Notes: generated by a model not told the origin, from the letters alone. A stretch of DNA of 64,000 bases from Rhinocladiella similis (GCA_024082115.1 JAMRYE010000010.1:3782001-3846000), one strand, 5' to 3'. Positions 53,021 through 64,000 are shown, counted from the stretch's first letter. A program made the numbers and translations.

Positions 53021-54740
53021 ATGACGGTCTCAGTGATTCCCACCGTCACACTGGCATGTCTTCTTTTGCTGTCTATCTACAAACTCGTTCTTCATCCCTT
53101 GTTCTACCACCCTCTCCGCCATATCCCATCAGCCCACTGGTCGGTTCCTTTCTTCGGAGACCTGTGGATAACATACCAACGCTACCGTGAACGTAACAAT
53201 GCAGTCACCTACGCCGCACATCTCAAGCATGGCCCCGTTGTTCGGATGGGCTTGAATGAGCTCAGCGTCAACTGCGTCGAGAATGGCATAAGAACAATTT
53301 ATGCCGGAGGGTGGGAAAAGCACGCTTGGTATCCTCAGCGCTTTGGCAGCTACGGGTAAGTGGCACACGCCGAAGAATGCTTCCAGCAGGGATTGTTGAT
53401 TCATTTCCAGCGTCGTCAACATGTTTTCCACCATCAGGCACGGCCCCCATAGCCAGAAGAAACGTACTATGGCCAATATCTACAGCAAGTCATACATTGC
53501 TTCATCGCCGGAAGTCTCTGCCACCTCGCTTACGCTCTTCTCGACACGCTTCTTGCCGCTGTTTCAGCGCCTGTCTGACACCGCCGAACCCACCGATGTC
53601 CATGAGATGAACAATGCTATCACTATGGATTTCATGTCAGCCTACCTATATGGCCTCCAAGCCAGTACAAACCTGACTCAAGACGTGGCCACCAGAAAGA
53701 GGATCATGCACGAGTACCACTGCCGGCGAGATTATGAGTTCTTTTCCGCTGAAATGCCATGGATTAAGAGCCTCACGAGCAGGCTCGGTTTCCCAGTCGT
53801 TCCGGGCTTCGTGGATGAAGCAAATCAATACCTCGAGGACTGGAATGCCGACATGTGCCGCGCCGCTGACAGGTACCTCTCAGAGTCGGCTGGTGCTACC
53901 TCTGCATCGCCAGGCGATGAACCGATCGTATTCAAGCAGTTCAAGACTGGACTTACAGCGTTGCGTGAGAAGGATCCGATGGCTGGAAAGTCCACGTCGG
54001 ATGTTCTGCTCCCCACAGTCAGACACGAAGGCCTCCAGCAAGATGAAAATGACACTATTACAGCCGAAATATACAGTGAAATGCTTGACCAGCTGGGTGC
54101 AGGGCATGAGACTTCGGCCATTGCTCTTACCTACCTCTACTGGGAAATGTGCAAAAATCCAGACCTCCAAAAACAACTCCATGAGGAATTGATTACGTTG
54201 ACACCTCGCATTAACTGGCCGTTGCCTGCAGGCTCGGACCCAAAGGACTTCCAGCTTCCTGATCCCAAGCAGATCGACGCATTACCATTGTTGCACGCGA
54301 TCGTCATGGAGGTGTTGCGTCTGCACACGCCAATCCCAGGCATTGAGCCAAGAATCTCTCCTCATGTTCCTGGTGGTAGCACACTCGGGTCTTATTCTGG
54401 CATTCCGGGAGGCGTGCGTGTCTCAGCTATGCCATATGGCCTGCATCGCAACGAAGCTGTTTTTCCAGCAGCAGAAACCTTCAAGCCATCACGTTGGTTT
54501 CCATCACAGACTAGCGACGAAAACCTCAAAGAGATGCACCGCTGGTTCTGGGCTTTTGGCTCTGGCGGGCGGATGTGTATCGGTAGTCACTTGGCGATGC
54601 AGGAGATCAAATTGCTCGTTGCCGCTATTTATTCGAACTGGACGACAGAGATCATGGATGATCAAGGCATTGAAGAGATTGATGCCTACACGACAAGGCC
54701 GAAGAGCAATCGCCTCATTCTGCGGTTCAGGCACATATAG
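53021..54740 (+). CDS. Cytochrome P450 monooxygenase, two exons, 554 aa
   Basis: Exons are 53021-53355 and 53411-54740, with a 55-nt GT-AG intron. The first 25 residues are a signal-anchor helix (VIPTVTLACLLLLSIYKLVL), then a Pro-rich hinge HPLRHIPSAHW, so the enzyme should sit on the endoplasmic reticulum. The I-helix oxygen-binding motif is AGHET (342-346). The ExxR pair is EVLR (412-415). The heme loop is FGSGGRMCIG, with the thiolate ligand Cys501. The substrate cannot be read from the sequence; no synthase, transporter or pathway regulator is adjacent, so it is not an obvious cluster member. The C-terminal half (SPHVPGGSTLGSYSGIPGGVRVS) resembles fungal P450s of E-class group IV. Confidence 0.95.
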
Positions 54741-55706
54741 GGCATTGGCACTCCGTAGGCTGGTCAGGCTGGGAATCTCTTACTAGGGGCCTTGATTGGT
54801 AGATACTGTACGGGGCGGCCGATCGTTCCAGATCCGATGCCTGCAAAAGGAATAGAGGCTGAATGTCTCAAGATGGGGCTGTGTCTGACAATGAGTACGG
54901 AAGGCGAATCTATGTACGCAGAGACGCTCGCCCCGAAGCAGGCAGATAGTGTGAATGTGAACCTGGTTATAGATACAGACCTGTAGTCATGTTCTGATGT
55001 TGTTTTTGATTGTGATGCCTTAGATTCTCTTGCTATCACTCTGCTCGGGCGCGTTTACTGGTCTGCTTTGTCAGACAGACCAGATCCACGGAGATATTGT
55101 ATGTACTGCGGTGCCCACCGATAACAGCCTTACTTACAAGAAATATAGAGTCCGCCTGAGACCTTCCGTGGGGGATGTCGATATGGGCATGGCGGTCCAA
55201 GTACTCGATCTACCTGCTGTAGGTAGGCAAACGACTACAGAAGATGTATATCACCTGAAACTCGACCTGATTATTCCTTAGGTCCTAGTCATTAATTTTA
55301 TGTACATGTATTGTTGACCCGTCAGACGCCGCCGGACGATCTTTCTTTGTATGGGGAAATCGAAAGAAGCAGAAGGAACGCCTCAGAAGCTTGGCGGGTC
55401 CGGGTTTAAACTGCCTGCGAGAACCGCCGCAGCGAATTTTCGAAGGCGCTGATGAATGCCTTGCAATTAGTCGCCTGCGCACCGTCAACCTAAATACCTT
55501 CGACTTTCCTCTCACTTCCTACTTACTGTACCTACCACCTACCACTGACTCCTTGACGTCTTACTGTCCCTCAGGTTGAACTGCAGTTTGCCTATCGTAC
55601 CGCACTAGCGACTCCGACCCTTCTGCCATCGCCGCGGCGACTACTCCTCTCTTCCAATTGACACTAGTCTCTCCTTCACCAGATCCTCTAGTTCTTGCCC
55701 TGCATC
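54741..55706. other. Intergenic region, no gene seen
   Basis: These 0.97 kb hold the P450 3' flank and the promoter/leader of the Hsp40 gene. The pyrimidine-rich stretch from 55500 to 55700 just before the Hsp40 ATG is typical of highly expressed fungal genes. Two closely spaced TTC/GAA clusters near 55360-55445 (AATCGAAAG, GAATTTTCGAAG) could be heat-shock elements, but the spacing is not perfect. Confidence 0.4.
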
Positions 55707-57052
55707 ATGGTCAAGGATACGAAGTTCTACGAGATCCTGGGGGTATGCTGAAACCAAATCTTCTGTCGTCTCACGCACCGTTGGTCTAACGTTTTTCAGG
55801 TCGACCCCTCAGCCTCAGAGGCTCAACTAAAGTCGGCTTACAAAAAGGGTGCTCTAAAGCATCACCCTGGTAAGTTGCTATTACGGGGGCGCATGGTGTC
55901 TCAATCAGTAACTAATAATTGCCAGACAAGAACGCCCACAACCCTGACGCTGCGGAAAAGTTCAAAGATCTTTCAAAAGCCTACGAAGTCCTGTCCGATC
56001 CCCAGAAAAGACAACTCTACGACCAGTATGGAGAAGAAGGCCTCGAACAAGGCGGCATGGGGGGAGGCATGGCTGCTGAAGATCTCTTTGCTCAATTCTT
56101 TGGCGGCGGTTCTGCCTTTGGCGGCATGTTTGGCGGTGGCATGCGTGAAACCGGCCCCAAGAAAGCCCGAACCATTCACCACGTCCACAAGGTTTCCTTG
56201 GAAGATATCTACCGAGGCAAAGTATCAAAACTGGCCCTCCAGAAATCTGTCATCTGCCCAGCATGTGAGGGACGAGGCGGTAAAGAGGGTGCAGTTCGAA
56301 CCTGCACTGGCTGCAATGGTGCTGGTATGAAGACCATGATGCGCCAGATGGGTCCAATGATACAGCGCTTCCAGACCATCTGCCCTGATTGTCAGGGTGA
56401 GGGAGAGACCATTCGCGATCGGGATCGATGCAAGCGCTGCATGGGTAAAAAGACCGTTGTCGAGCGAAAAGTCCTACATGTTCATGTTGATCGTGGTGTC
56501 AAGAGCGGGCACAAGATTGAATTCCGTGGTGAGGGCGACCAGATGCCCGGTGTGCTCGCTGGTGACGTCGTCTTCGAGATTGAGCAGAAGCCTCACCCAC
56601 GGTTTCAGCGCAAGGATGACGACCTGTTTTACCACGCCGAAATTGACCTGTTGACTGCTCTGGCTGGCGGACAGATCTACATCGAACATCTTGATGACCG
56701 GTGGCTAACTGTCAACATCTTCCCTGGCGATCCTATCACTCCTGGGGCTATCAAAGTCATCAAGGGACAGGGCATGCCATCCTTCCGTCATCACGATTTC
56801 GGCAACCTATACATCCAATTCGATGTCAAGTTCCCTGACAAGTCCGAGGTCCAGAACGTCGAGATGCTGCAGCAGATCTTGCCCCCTCGCATGCAACAGA
56901 AACTCCCGCCTGCTGATGGCATGGTGGAAGACTTTGATCTTGAAGAAGTCGATCCTCGTCAGCAAGCCAGAGCACAAGGAGGTGCAATGGATGAAGATGA
57001 CGAGGATGGTATCCCTGCCGGAGCAGAGAGGATGCAATGTGCCTCGCAGTAA
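55707..57052 (+). CDS. Type I Hsp40 co-chaperone (Ydj1/Mas5-like), three exons, 410 aa
   Basis: Exons are 55707-55742, 55800-55869 and 55926-57052; the introns of 57 and 56 nt are GT-AG. The J domain has HPD at residues 34-36; intron 2 splits the Asp36 codon. A Gly/Met/Phe-rich linker follows (GGGMAAEDLFAQFFGGGSAFGG). Then come four zinc-binding CxxCxGxG-type repeats (CPACEGRG, CTGCNGAG, CPDCQGEG, CKRCMGKK) and two client-binding beta domains. The C-terminus reads AERMQCASQ, a CaaX box for farnesylation (Cys407), as in Ydj1. It stimulates Hsp70 ATPase activity and helps in folding, membrane translocation and kinase maturation; the lipid anchors it to the endoplasmic reticulum face. It overlaps no other gene. 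Confidence 0.96.
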
Positions 57053-59701
57053 TCGGCAAGCTGGCCGCAAGATGATGAAGGACACGACTACAACACAATA
57101 CACAATGGAAGATGACGATCAAGAGTTCTAAACTGCCAGCTGCAAATGACTACCGTCCATTGGCGAGCATGGTACATTCGATGCATAAAACCACTCGAGT
57201 ATCTGCACGTATCGGCGTTGGATTGGAAAGATGATATGGGCTTGATCATGGCGTTTGGCGCGTTCAACTGGGGGCAATGTTTCACAAGAACAGGGTGTAC
57301 TGGTTTCGAGACTAGGCACATCTAATGGAATTCGGCTTTTCATGGGTGCCGCAGACATTAGATAGCCTTGCTATGCATGCATGATAGAATGGATGGGGAG
57401 AACCCATATGGCGTGAACATGTATGATTTGAGAGCGAGTTCTGTAAACAGAAGGTGATACAATCAATGTTCCCGAGATTGCTATTCCTGAAAATCCACGT
57501 CAAGATGGTATCTGTAGCTGTAGATGCATCCTGATAGCTGCAGAAAGGCCCATGCAACATACCAAGGGCGTATCAGTCCAAACTTCTGCCGATAGTCGTA
57601 GTGTTTCCCCAGCGGTTATGGTATCTCTTCTCGTCGCTGCGCTGACAAGCACAATTATGAGGGTACATGGTGGTGAGCTGTGCCAAAGGGATGACCATCG
57701 GCAAGAAGGGTGTTCCGATGTAGCAATCGACCTACAGCATGCTGCCCAGAATCCGAAGGCAGAAGAGGCTGGTGAGGCTAAGGAAAAGCGGTCAATCACC
57801 AGAAGATACGGGTACTCCGATCTCTCCAGTAATTGCGAGTCTGCCCTGCACCTTGGTCGTCTCTGCTTGCCAAATTGTTCTTTTCCTTGCGACGGGAATT
57901 TATCGACAGATCCTTCGCATCTAGACACGGGTGAAATCTGCGAAGACGAGTCTAGATCTCGACAACACCGAGAGATGGTTGGAGGGACGACAATTTTGTG
58001 CAGAGCTCGCGTCGCTCGGTCGGCCGGTCGCCTCACATCAGAATTGAATCATTATGGCGGAAATCGCGTCAGCACTTGGGGCCAGCGACCAATAAAGCCA
58101 CCCACGGAGACGATTGGATAGGGGCTGGGTCTTTGCCGAGAACTGAATGGACCGGTCGTCTCCCTCGCATCATGACAGGCTCAGCACGACGGACCCTTGG
58201 GAGAAATGCCAGGGCGGAAATGGAGTCCAACCTCTTCCGATCGACGAAGGAGATTTCGAGATGATGGAGCACGCCATTTTCCTCCTGTAGGAGCGCAAAT
58301 TGTCCCTTCTTCACAGCCGAGGAAGAGTGACACGAACTGAGCTGCGGAGTTGCGAGAACCAGGTAGATGTCAAGGCAATGATCCAGAGCTCCATTGACGA
58401 GGGCATCAACAAGATCAAAGTTCCCGCCGGGCCAGCCAGGGTTTCTGTTTTGCAGCGAGCTCAGCTCATTGATCGGTGAGAATGGCACAAGGTCGAGCAG
58501 GGGTCCCTATCTTTGAAGAGCATGTGGAAAACCCAGGCACCGGAAGTGTCCAGCGTGCACAGACAGTGACGGAACCATCTCAAGAGAACCTAGGAGAAGA
58601 ACCACGGGGCAAACGAGCCCAAAGGAGGCCAAAAGGCGACATGCAATACAGCACTTGTAGAGCCTCGCGGTGCTGCTAACGAGAAAAGGGTGATGGCGTC
58701 TATGTCGCCATCGACTGGCGCAGCCGACTGTCCAGGTGGTGTTCCGGAGTGGTGATTATTGACCTGTCTTACATTGACTGTTGGACTCGAGGTGACTGGG
58801 TCCATGAGATGCTCCCTTACGTATCGCAAGGTAAAGATGGGGCCGAACGAGCCCATGTCGATGCATGGGACGTCGGTTCGTCCATCACGCCTTCGATTGC
58901 GACATCGTCCCATTTCATCATTGCACCACGAAATATCTGAAAATTCTCTGCTCGCACGCCATCCCTCCAACACGTTCTTTTCTAGTTCCAGATCACCTTC
59001 TCCTAGATCTTGACCCTCCGTCTATCTGTCCTATTGAGTTCAGACTTTTAATTCTTAGCAGGCTTAGCTGCAGTCGGCCAGAAGCCACATGGACTCTCGC
59101 TGACCGTCTCCTGCCTGTGGGGGCGCTGTATAACATATCGACTTATATCTCTGGCAGCCCAACGAATTCCCCCTTCTACCGTCCACTTGTAGCTCTTTTT
59201 CCCCAGACGACTACACGTCTCAGAAGTCTGCGAATTTACCGTTGACTACTGCACGTGTCTCGGCGACGAGGGCTGATCTGTGCGAACTTCAACAAGCGTA
59301 CGGAGTGTATCTTGAGCGGTGTAAGCTCTTCCCCGCCGAACCAAACTTCACCGGACCATCTATCGCGACACGCCCTCGCCGCGTACGACTCACACTTGTC
59401 CCGCTGCATGAATAGCTTGAACAATCCTACAAGCGACGACCAAGTTATAATCCTTGTCCAACCGTGCCACCAGCACGCCCAATAGTCGAGACACCCCTTG
59501 GCAACACTTGGCTTGGGCAAGCCCTAATCTTGTTTCCGCCCGGCGCCTCTCGCCCGACTCGAAAGCCTCTGTACGAGTACTAAAGGGTCGTCCATCGCCT
59601 CATCGGACTCCTTTTGGACGGATATTGCTCTTATTACTTTCAAGCTTGTGGCAAGCCCTGTCAAGTCTTTTTGTCTTGGTCGACGGCAGATAGACGTCGC
59701 A
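57053..59701. other. Intergenic tract (2.6 kb) between the Hsp40 and sulfate permease genes
   Basis: The first bases are the Hsp40 3' UTR and the last kilobase is the promoter and leader of the sulfate permease. One weak cysteine-rich ORF is listed separately; an overlapping minus-strand ORF of 178 codons (57500-58036) has no motif. No tRNA-like A or B boxes were noticed. Confidence 0.45.
57618..58121 (+). CDS. Doubtful ORF for a small cysteine-rich secreted protein, 167 aa
   Basis: I do not recognise a family. From the ATG at 57618 the protein begins MVSLLVAALTSTIMRVHGGEL, which resembles a signal peptide with a cleavage site after VHG. A tail with eight Cys follows (GELC, EGCS, SNCE, RLCLPNC, FPCD, EICE, ILCR) and a dibasic KR/RR region. 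Small secreted cysteine-rich proteins are common fungal effectors. The opposite strand is open over the same stretch, and the segment lies in otherwise non-coding DNA, so chance is a real alternative. Confidence 0.2.
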   Translation: MVSLLVAALTSTIMRVHGGELCQRDDHRQEGCSDVAIDLQHAAQNPKAEEAGEAKEKRSITRRYGYSDLSSNCESALHLGRLCLPNCSFPCDGNLSTDPSHLDTGEICEDESRSRQHREMVGGTTILCRARVARSAGRLTSELNHYGGNRVSTWGQRPIKPPTETIG

Positions 59702-62314
59702 ATGGCTTCCACCTCCTCCAAGGTCGGCCATGGCCTGGCAAAAGTCCTCCGCATCAACCTCAATGAGCGGCAGGCCAAAAAAGACTCTGTCACACGCGGC
59801 GAATCTACATACTCAATAAGCACCGCTGACACATATGTGGAAGAAGAACCGACTAGCCTGGATTGGGTCAGAGATCTACTGCCCAGCGGGAGAGATATGG
59901 GCACCTATGCTCGAAACCTTTTCCCCTTTACCAGGTGGATCGGCCGATACAATGTTCAGTGGCTTATTGGAGATCTCGTCGCCGGTATCACTGTCGGCGC
60001 CGTTGTGGTACCTCAGGGTATGGCCTATGCGAAACTTGCTGAACTTCCTGTCCAATACGGCCTCTACTCGTCCTTTATGGGTGTTTTGATTTACTGGTTC
60101 TTCGCTACTTCCAAGGATATCACCATTGGTCCGGTGGCCGTCATGTCGACCATCGTTGGCAACATTGTCAACAAGGTTGCAGATGAACACCCCGATATCC
60201 CTGGTCATGTTGTTGCGTCCGCTCTCGCCATCATCTGTGGTGCCATTGTCTGTTTTATCGGCCTTATTCGATGTGGTTGGATAGTCGACTTCATTCCTTT
60301 GACTGCAATTTCCGCCTTCATGACCGGCTCCGCATTGAGTATCGCGGTCGGCCAGGTGCCTACAATGATGGGAATCAAGGTCAAGGGCTTCAACACGAGA
60401 GCGGCCACCTACCTGGTCATCATCAACACCTTGAAATACCTTGGACACACCAAGATTGACGCCGCTATGGGCCTCACTGCACTCTTCCTGCTCTACCTCA
60501 TCCGATTCACATGCAACCAGCTGGCGAAGCGCTTTCCCGATCGATCCAAGACGTTTTTCTTCATCTCGACTCTTCGCACAGCTTTTGTCATTCTCCTGTA
60601 CACCCTCATCAGCTGGCTGGTCAATCGTCATCACCGCGATCATCATGTCTTTCAAATTCTCGGAAAGGTCCCTCGTGGTTTCAAGGACGCGAAAGTTCCG
60701 ACTATCAACACGGAGATCATCAGCTATTTCGCGAGCGAACTCCCTGCGTCAGTGATCGTCCTTTTGATCGAGCACATCGCCATCTCCAAGTCGTTCGGCC
60801 GAATCAACAACTATACCATTGACCCTTCTCAGGAGCTCGTCGCCATTGGTGTCACCAACCTGCTGGGTCCTTTCCTGGGAGGATACCCTGCGACTGGTTC
60901 TTTCTCACGGACAGCCATCAAATCGAAAGCGGGTGTGCGAACCCCTTTCGCTGGTGTGATCACTGCTGTCGTTGTCCTTCTGGCCATCTACGCTCTCCCA
61001 GCAGTCTTCTACTACATTCCCAACGCCTCGCTCTCGGGAGTCATCATCCATGCCGTGGGTGATTTGATCACTCCTCCCAACACAGTTTACCAATTTTGGC
61101 GCGTCTCGCCCCTCGAAGTCATCATCTTCTTCGCCGGTGTCCTCGTCACCGTCTTCTCATCCATCGAAAACGGCATTTACACGACCATCTCCGTCAGCGC
61201 CGCCGTCCTTTTGTTCCGTGTCGTCAAAGCCAACGGCCACTTCGTTGGCAAAGTCAAAGTCCACTCCGTCATTGGCGACCACCTGATCGAAGACAAGTTC
61301 CATGACAACAAGCGCATGTCCGACGACGACCGTGCAGTCCGAGATATCTTCCTCCCGCTCGACCACAACGACGGCTCGAACCCTTCGATCCACGTCGAGG
61401 CGCCTTACCCGGGTGTCTTCGTGTACCGCTTCTCGGAAGGTTTCAACTACCCCAACGCCAACCACTACACGGACTACCTCGTCAGATACATCTTCCAGCA
61501 CACGCGCCGCACGAACCCAGACTCCTGGCCCCGCCCCGGCGACCGACCCTGGAACAACCCCGGTCCCCGCCGCGGCAAGACCGAAGAAGACCGCTCGCAC
61601 CTCCCGACGCTCAAGGCCATCGTTCTCGACATGTCGTCCGTCAACAATGTCGACGTGACCAGCGTGCAGAACCTCATCGACGTCCGCAACCAGCTCGACC
61701 GCTACACGACGCCCGAGACGGTGCAGTGGCACTTTGCATGCATCACCAACCGCTGGACGAAACGGGCCCTGGCGTCCGCCGGGTTCGGATACCCCTCGGC
61801 GCCAACGGGCGAGGAATACCACCGCTGGAAACCCATCTTCAGCGTGGCCGAGATCGGCGGGTCCGCCAGCGCCGCCGCGGCCGCCGAGGCGGAGGGTAAC
61901 CGTCGCCTGTCGCGCATGCACTCTTCGTCCGACGAGGAACACGGACACTTTGCCGGTGCTGCCCGCTCCCACTCCCGGACGAGCAGCGGCAATGGCGTGG
62001 TCAAGTCCGACGCCATCGTCGAACATGGCCGGTACAAGGACGAAACTTCCAACTCTGGCGTGTCCGGGTCGAGCGGCGACGGCTCGCCACCCGCGGATCA
62101 CCTGTCGAGAGAAATCACAAACAGCAAAGCGTACTCGCGCGCGTCTCAGAAGCGAGTCGCTGTCGTGCACGGCTTGAACAGACCTTTCTTCCACATCGAC
62201 CTGACCAGCGCGTTGCAGAGTGCCATTGCCACCGTCGAGCATCAGAACAATCTGCGCGACGGCGAGAATGAGACGAAAGGCGCATCGAACGATAACGACG
62301 TCAAGCACCTTTGA
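59702..62314 (+). CDS. Sulfate permease of the SulP/SLC26 family, single exon, 870 aa
   Basis: The start is the ATG at 59702 (MASTSSKVGHG); the frame is open further up from a non-ATG codon only. After a hydrophilic N-terminus the SulP transport domain spans about residues 90-520 with ten or more hydrophobic helices. It carries the family signature GAVVVPQGMAYAKLAELPVQYGLYSSF and the later PATGSFSRTAIKSKAG block. A cytosolic STAS domain follows (about 545-700), interrupted by a low-complexity insert rich in Arg/Pro, with VLDMSSVNNVDVTSVQNLIDVRNQL as its core. The end is Ser/Ala/Gly-rich and then similar to other STAS tails. These are proton-coupled sulfate importers of the plasma membrane (Sul1/Sul2, Cys-14, SB). 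In fungi they are induced by sulfur starvation. Confidence 0.95.
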   Translation: MASTSSKVGHGLAKVLRINLNERQAKKDSVTRGESTYSISTADTYVEEEPTSLDWVRDLLPSGRDMGTYARNLFPFTRWIGRYNVQWLIGDLVAGITVGAVVVPQGMAYAKLAELPVQYGLYSSFMGVLIYWFFATSKDITIGPVAVMSTIVGNIVNKVADEHPDIPGHVVASALAIICGAIVCFIGLIRCGWIVDFIPLTAISAFMTGSALSIAVGQVPTMMGIKVKGFNTRAATYLVIINTLKYLGHTKIDAAMGLTALFLLYLIRFTCNQLAKRFPDRSKTFFFISTLRTAFVILLYTLISWLVNRHHRDHHVFQILGKVPRGFKDAKVPTINTEIISYFASELPASVIVLLIEHIAISKSFGRINNYTIDPSQELVAIGVTNLLGPFLGGYPATGSFSRTAIKSKAGVRTPFAGVITAVVVLLAIYALPAVFYYIPNASLSGVIIHAVGDLITPPNTVYQFWRVSPLEVIIFFAGVLVTVFSSIENGIYTTISVSAAVLLFRVVKANGHFVGKVKVHSVIGDHLIEDKFHDNKRMSDDDRAVRDIFLPLDHNDGSNPSIHVEAPYPGVFVYRFSEGFNYPNANHYTDYLVRYIFQHTRRTNPDSWPRPGDRPWNNPGPRRGKTEEDRSHLPTLKAIVLDMSSVNNVDVTSVQNLIDVRNQLDRYTTPETVQWHFACITNRWTKRALASAGFGYPSAPTGEEYHRWKPIFSVAEIGGSASAAAAAEAEGNRRLSRMHSSSDEEHGHFAGAARSHSRTSSGNGVVKSDAIVEHGRYKDETSNSGVSGSSGDGSPPADHLSREITNSKAYSRASQKRVAVVHGLNRPFFHIDLTSALQSAIATVEHQNNLRDGENETKGASNDNDVKHL

Positions 62315-62824
62315 AAGAGCGTCTTGAATGCCCGCCTGTTTTTGCGAAGGGCAAATGTTTTCTTTACGTACAACGACAAAATGACAAGAATTGGTGCAGT
62401 GTGGCCCCTTTCGCCTCATATACGTCGTACGGAGTATATATGACTATACATACATGGGATACCCCCGTCTCTCCCCCCCCCCCCCCACACCTTTTCGTGT
62501 CGCGGAGACAGGCGAATATAATTGCTTGTGTGATTGATTGAGTGATTTGGTTGAGCGAGTCCGAGTCCGAGTAGTGCGAGCGCGATAGACAGTTCCTTCC
62601 GCAAGCAAACCGGATGAGCGATCAAGTTAGTGGATCGTTGTGTGGGAAGGGTTCCTTGGAACATTTGGGAAGGACGAATGTAGAGAGATCTCCAAGCTTT
62701 GGTAATACAACTAGGTCCATCCATACAAGGCACACATTCTCTGGTCCAGTCTGGATGTATTTGGTGTGATCGGACAGGCTGAGAAATTTAATAGAAGATT
62801 TTACTGCTGCTAATACTACTTTTA

Positions 62825-62850
62825 CTACTACTGCTGCTGCTGCTGCTACT
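62825..62850. repeat. CTA/CTG triplet microsatellite
   Basis: A run of about six CTG units is flanked by CTA units on both sides. Confidence 0.9.
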
Positions 62851-63389
62851 CTATTCATCCCCCTCCCCTTGTCAACATGGGATGTACATGGTACAGACAT
62901 GTCGTCGTCACTGCGTCCTCGTGTTGTGGAGCTTCTTTTGGTTCTATTTGTATGAACTCTGTACCGAGGCTCGCTTCAACGGTACATTGATGCTTGAGCA
63001 TAAGGTTTGCCAAGTACTAGCATTCGTGGCCCAAGGGGGGTCTATGGTTCTTGGTTGAGTTGGCTGGATGTAAATCATGATCGATCTTGGTCTTGGTCTT
63101 GGTCTTTCGAGACGTACAATACTAGCACACACCTGAGCCCAATCAGGTCTCGAATCGTCGAGATGGTCTTCAATGATGAGGAGGTCGTGTTGGTCGAATG
63201 ACACCCGCTGTCATTACCCTCGTGCAATTAATTAAAAGAAGGTCGATCGAATAGGTCCCGATCAATCGGATCCAGTGGCGTCCATTCATCATCGAACTGT
63301 GCCCGATGGTGACACTACAGGTCCCATACATGGGCGTGACGGATCTCTATCGTTGTCGTTTTTTCGAGAGGAGTATTTTCTCCCGTGGT

Positions 63390-63436
63390 GATAATAGTAG
63401 TAGTAGTAGCAGCAGCAGCGGTGGTGGTGGTGATGG
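63390..63436. repeat. AGT-AGC-GGT triplet microsatellite
   Basis: Successive triplet blocks of AGT, AGC and GGT are followed by a poly-A of ten at 63443-63452. Confidence 0.85.
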
Positions 63437-64000
63437 GTGGTGAAAAAAAAAAGGTCGGCCATCCGTCGACATCAACAGAGTCCTCAAAGAACGGTCCAAA
63501 AGGCGTCCCAGAGTCGACGCAACTCTAGAATGTGCTTTGAAAGCTGTAGTGCCTCTTTCGAGTAGAGACGGCAGATGAGCAACAGTCGAAGAAGGGCGTG
63601 GAGGTAGAAGGAGCCCATACTTCGAGCCAGGGGCGACAATTGAGCAATTGCTCCATTGTGGGCGACGAGCGAATACATGGAGGAAAGAGGCCGGTGAGTT
63701 GGTCGGTAGTGGGTGTTTGTGGTGTTTGTGGTGTTGAGGAAGATGCGCGTGTAACTCTTCTTTTCTTTTTTCCCACTTCGCGTCTTTTTCAGCCAGCTGG
63801 GGTTGTCTGGGATATTTGAACGCCAGCAACACAGCCGGTGCGCGTTAATTGATGCTTTTCAAGCACTGACCAGGCGCCTGGACGTCAACAAGGGGGTGGT
63901 TTGGCAGGGGGATTTAATTTCCGGGTTCGCGTGTAACCGGAGTCCGAGTAGGGTCGACATGGTCCATACTCTATATAATGATTCCATGTCTGATGGAGGA

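Larger units (their letters stand above)
62315..64000. other. Low-complexity gene-free end of the window
   Basis: These 1.7 kb hold the permease 3' flank and unassigned DNA. Simple repeats are frequent: 14 C at 62473-62486, CTG/CTA triplets at 62825-62850, and AGT/AGC/GGT triplets at 63390-63436. GTACGGAGTA occurs at 62427-62436. Only short overlapping ORFs are present. The 3' end may be a promoter for a gene beyond the window. Confidence 0.5.

Noticed and set aside
20165..54740. A secondary-metabolite cluster formed by the BAHD enzyme and the P450
   Set aside because: They are over 30 kb apart, separated by housekeeping genes, with no synthase, transporter or cluster regulator between them.
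61157..62419. 420-codon minus-strand ORF across the sulfate permease
   Set aside because: It is antisense to the strongly conserved permease/STAS coding region, has Val/Gly/Arg-rich composition of a GC3-driven shadow, and no domain.
1..64000. tRNA, rRNA and CRISPR features
   Set aside because: I looked for A/B-box words and regular spaced repeats by eye and found none convincing; tRNAscan-SE or Infernal would be decisive for tRNAs.

Overview
The window is a stretch of filamentous ascomycete (Pezizomycotina) nuclear DNA. The evidence is short GT-AG introns of about 42-115 nt with CTGAC/CTAAC-like branch sites, long intron-poor ORFs, widely spaced monocistronic genes on both strands, and fungal protein families: LIM-RhoGAP Rga-type, Sec3, THI5/NMT1 with a eukaryotic TPP riboswitch, and a Ypd1 phosphorelay protein. 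Protein character and the recurrent intergenic word GTACGGAGTAC suggest Eurotiomycetes, possibly a black-yeast lineage, but that placement is an inference. I see no bacterial, phage, CRISPR or operon features.

Layout. 1-626 (-): 3' -truncated basic-secretory-protein-type metallopeptidase. 1466-4363 (+): CLASP-like microtubule protein. 6520-10439 (+): LIM/RhoGAP protein with six exons and one GC-AG intron. 11284-15825 (+): exocyst Sec3. 16198-18237 (-): orphan membrane glycoprotein-like protein. 18843-19520 (-): small MYND finger protein. 20165-21646 (-): BAHD acyltransferase. 22987-24159 (-): Apd1/Aim32-type ferredoxin. 25447-26921 (+): THI5/NMT1 pyrimidine synthase with a TPP riboswitch in a 5' UTR intron. 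27499-29481 (+): SART1/Snu66. 30103-31614 (+): mitochondrial aspartate aminotransferase. 36100-36707 (+): Ypd1 HPt protein, standing alone between two gene-free tracts of over 4 kb. 40809-42343 (-): four-finger C2H2 factor. 46456-50811 (-): DOCK-family protein lacking most of its catalytic DHR-2 region. 51503-52510 (+): Sde2. 53021-54740 (+): cytochrome P450. 55707-57052 (+): Ydj1-type Hsp40. 59702-62314 (+): SulP sulfate permease. The last 1.7 kb is low-complexity, gene-free DNA.

The genes do not form one pathway or a metabolite cluster. Several touch the Rho/Rac-polarity-exocytosis axis (RhoGAP, DOCK, Sec3, CLASP), and two are spliceosome-associated (Snu66/SART1, Sde2), but they are interspersed and probably only incidentally close.

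The most informative regulatory structure is the TPP riboswitch before THI5. A segment directly abutting the predicted 5' splice site is complementary to the P4/P5 sensor strand, which is the arrangement expected for thiamine-controlled splicing. The most unusual gene-level observation is the DOCK protein that ends in an acidic tail where the GEF domain should continue. Gene-free tracts carry unrelated 7-bp-period tandem arrays and many copies of the GTACGGAGTAC palindrome-like word.
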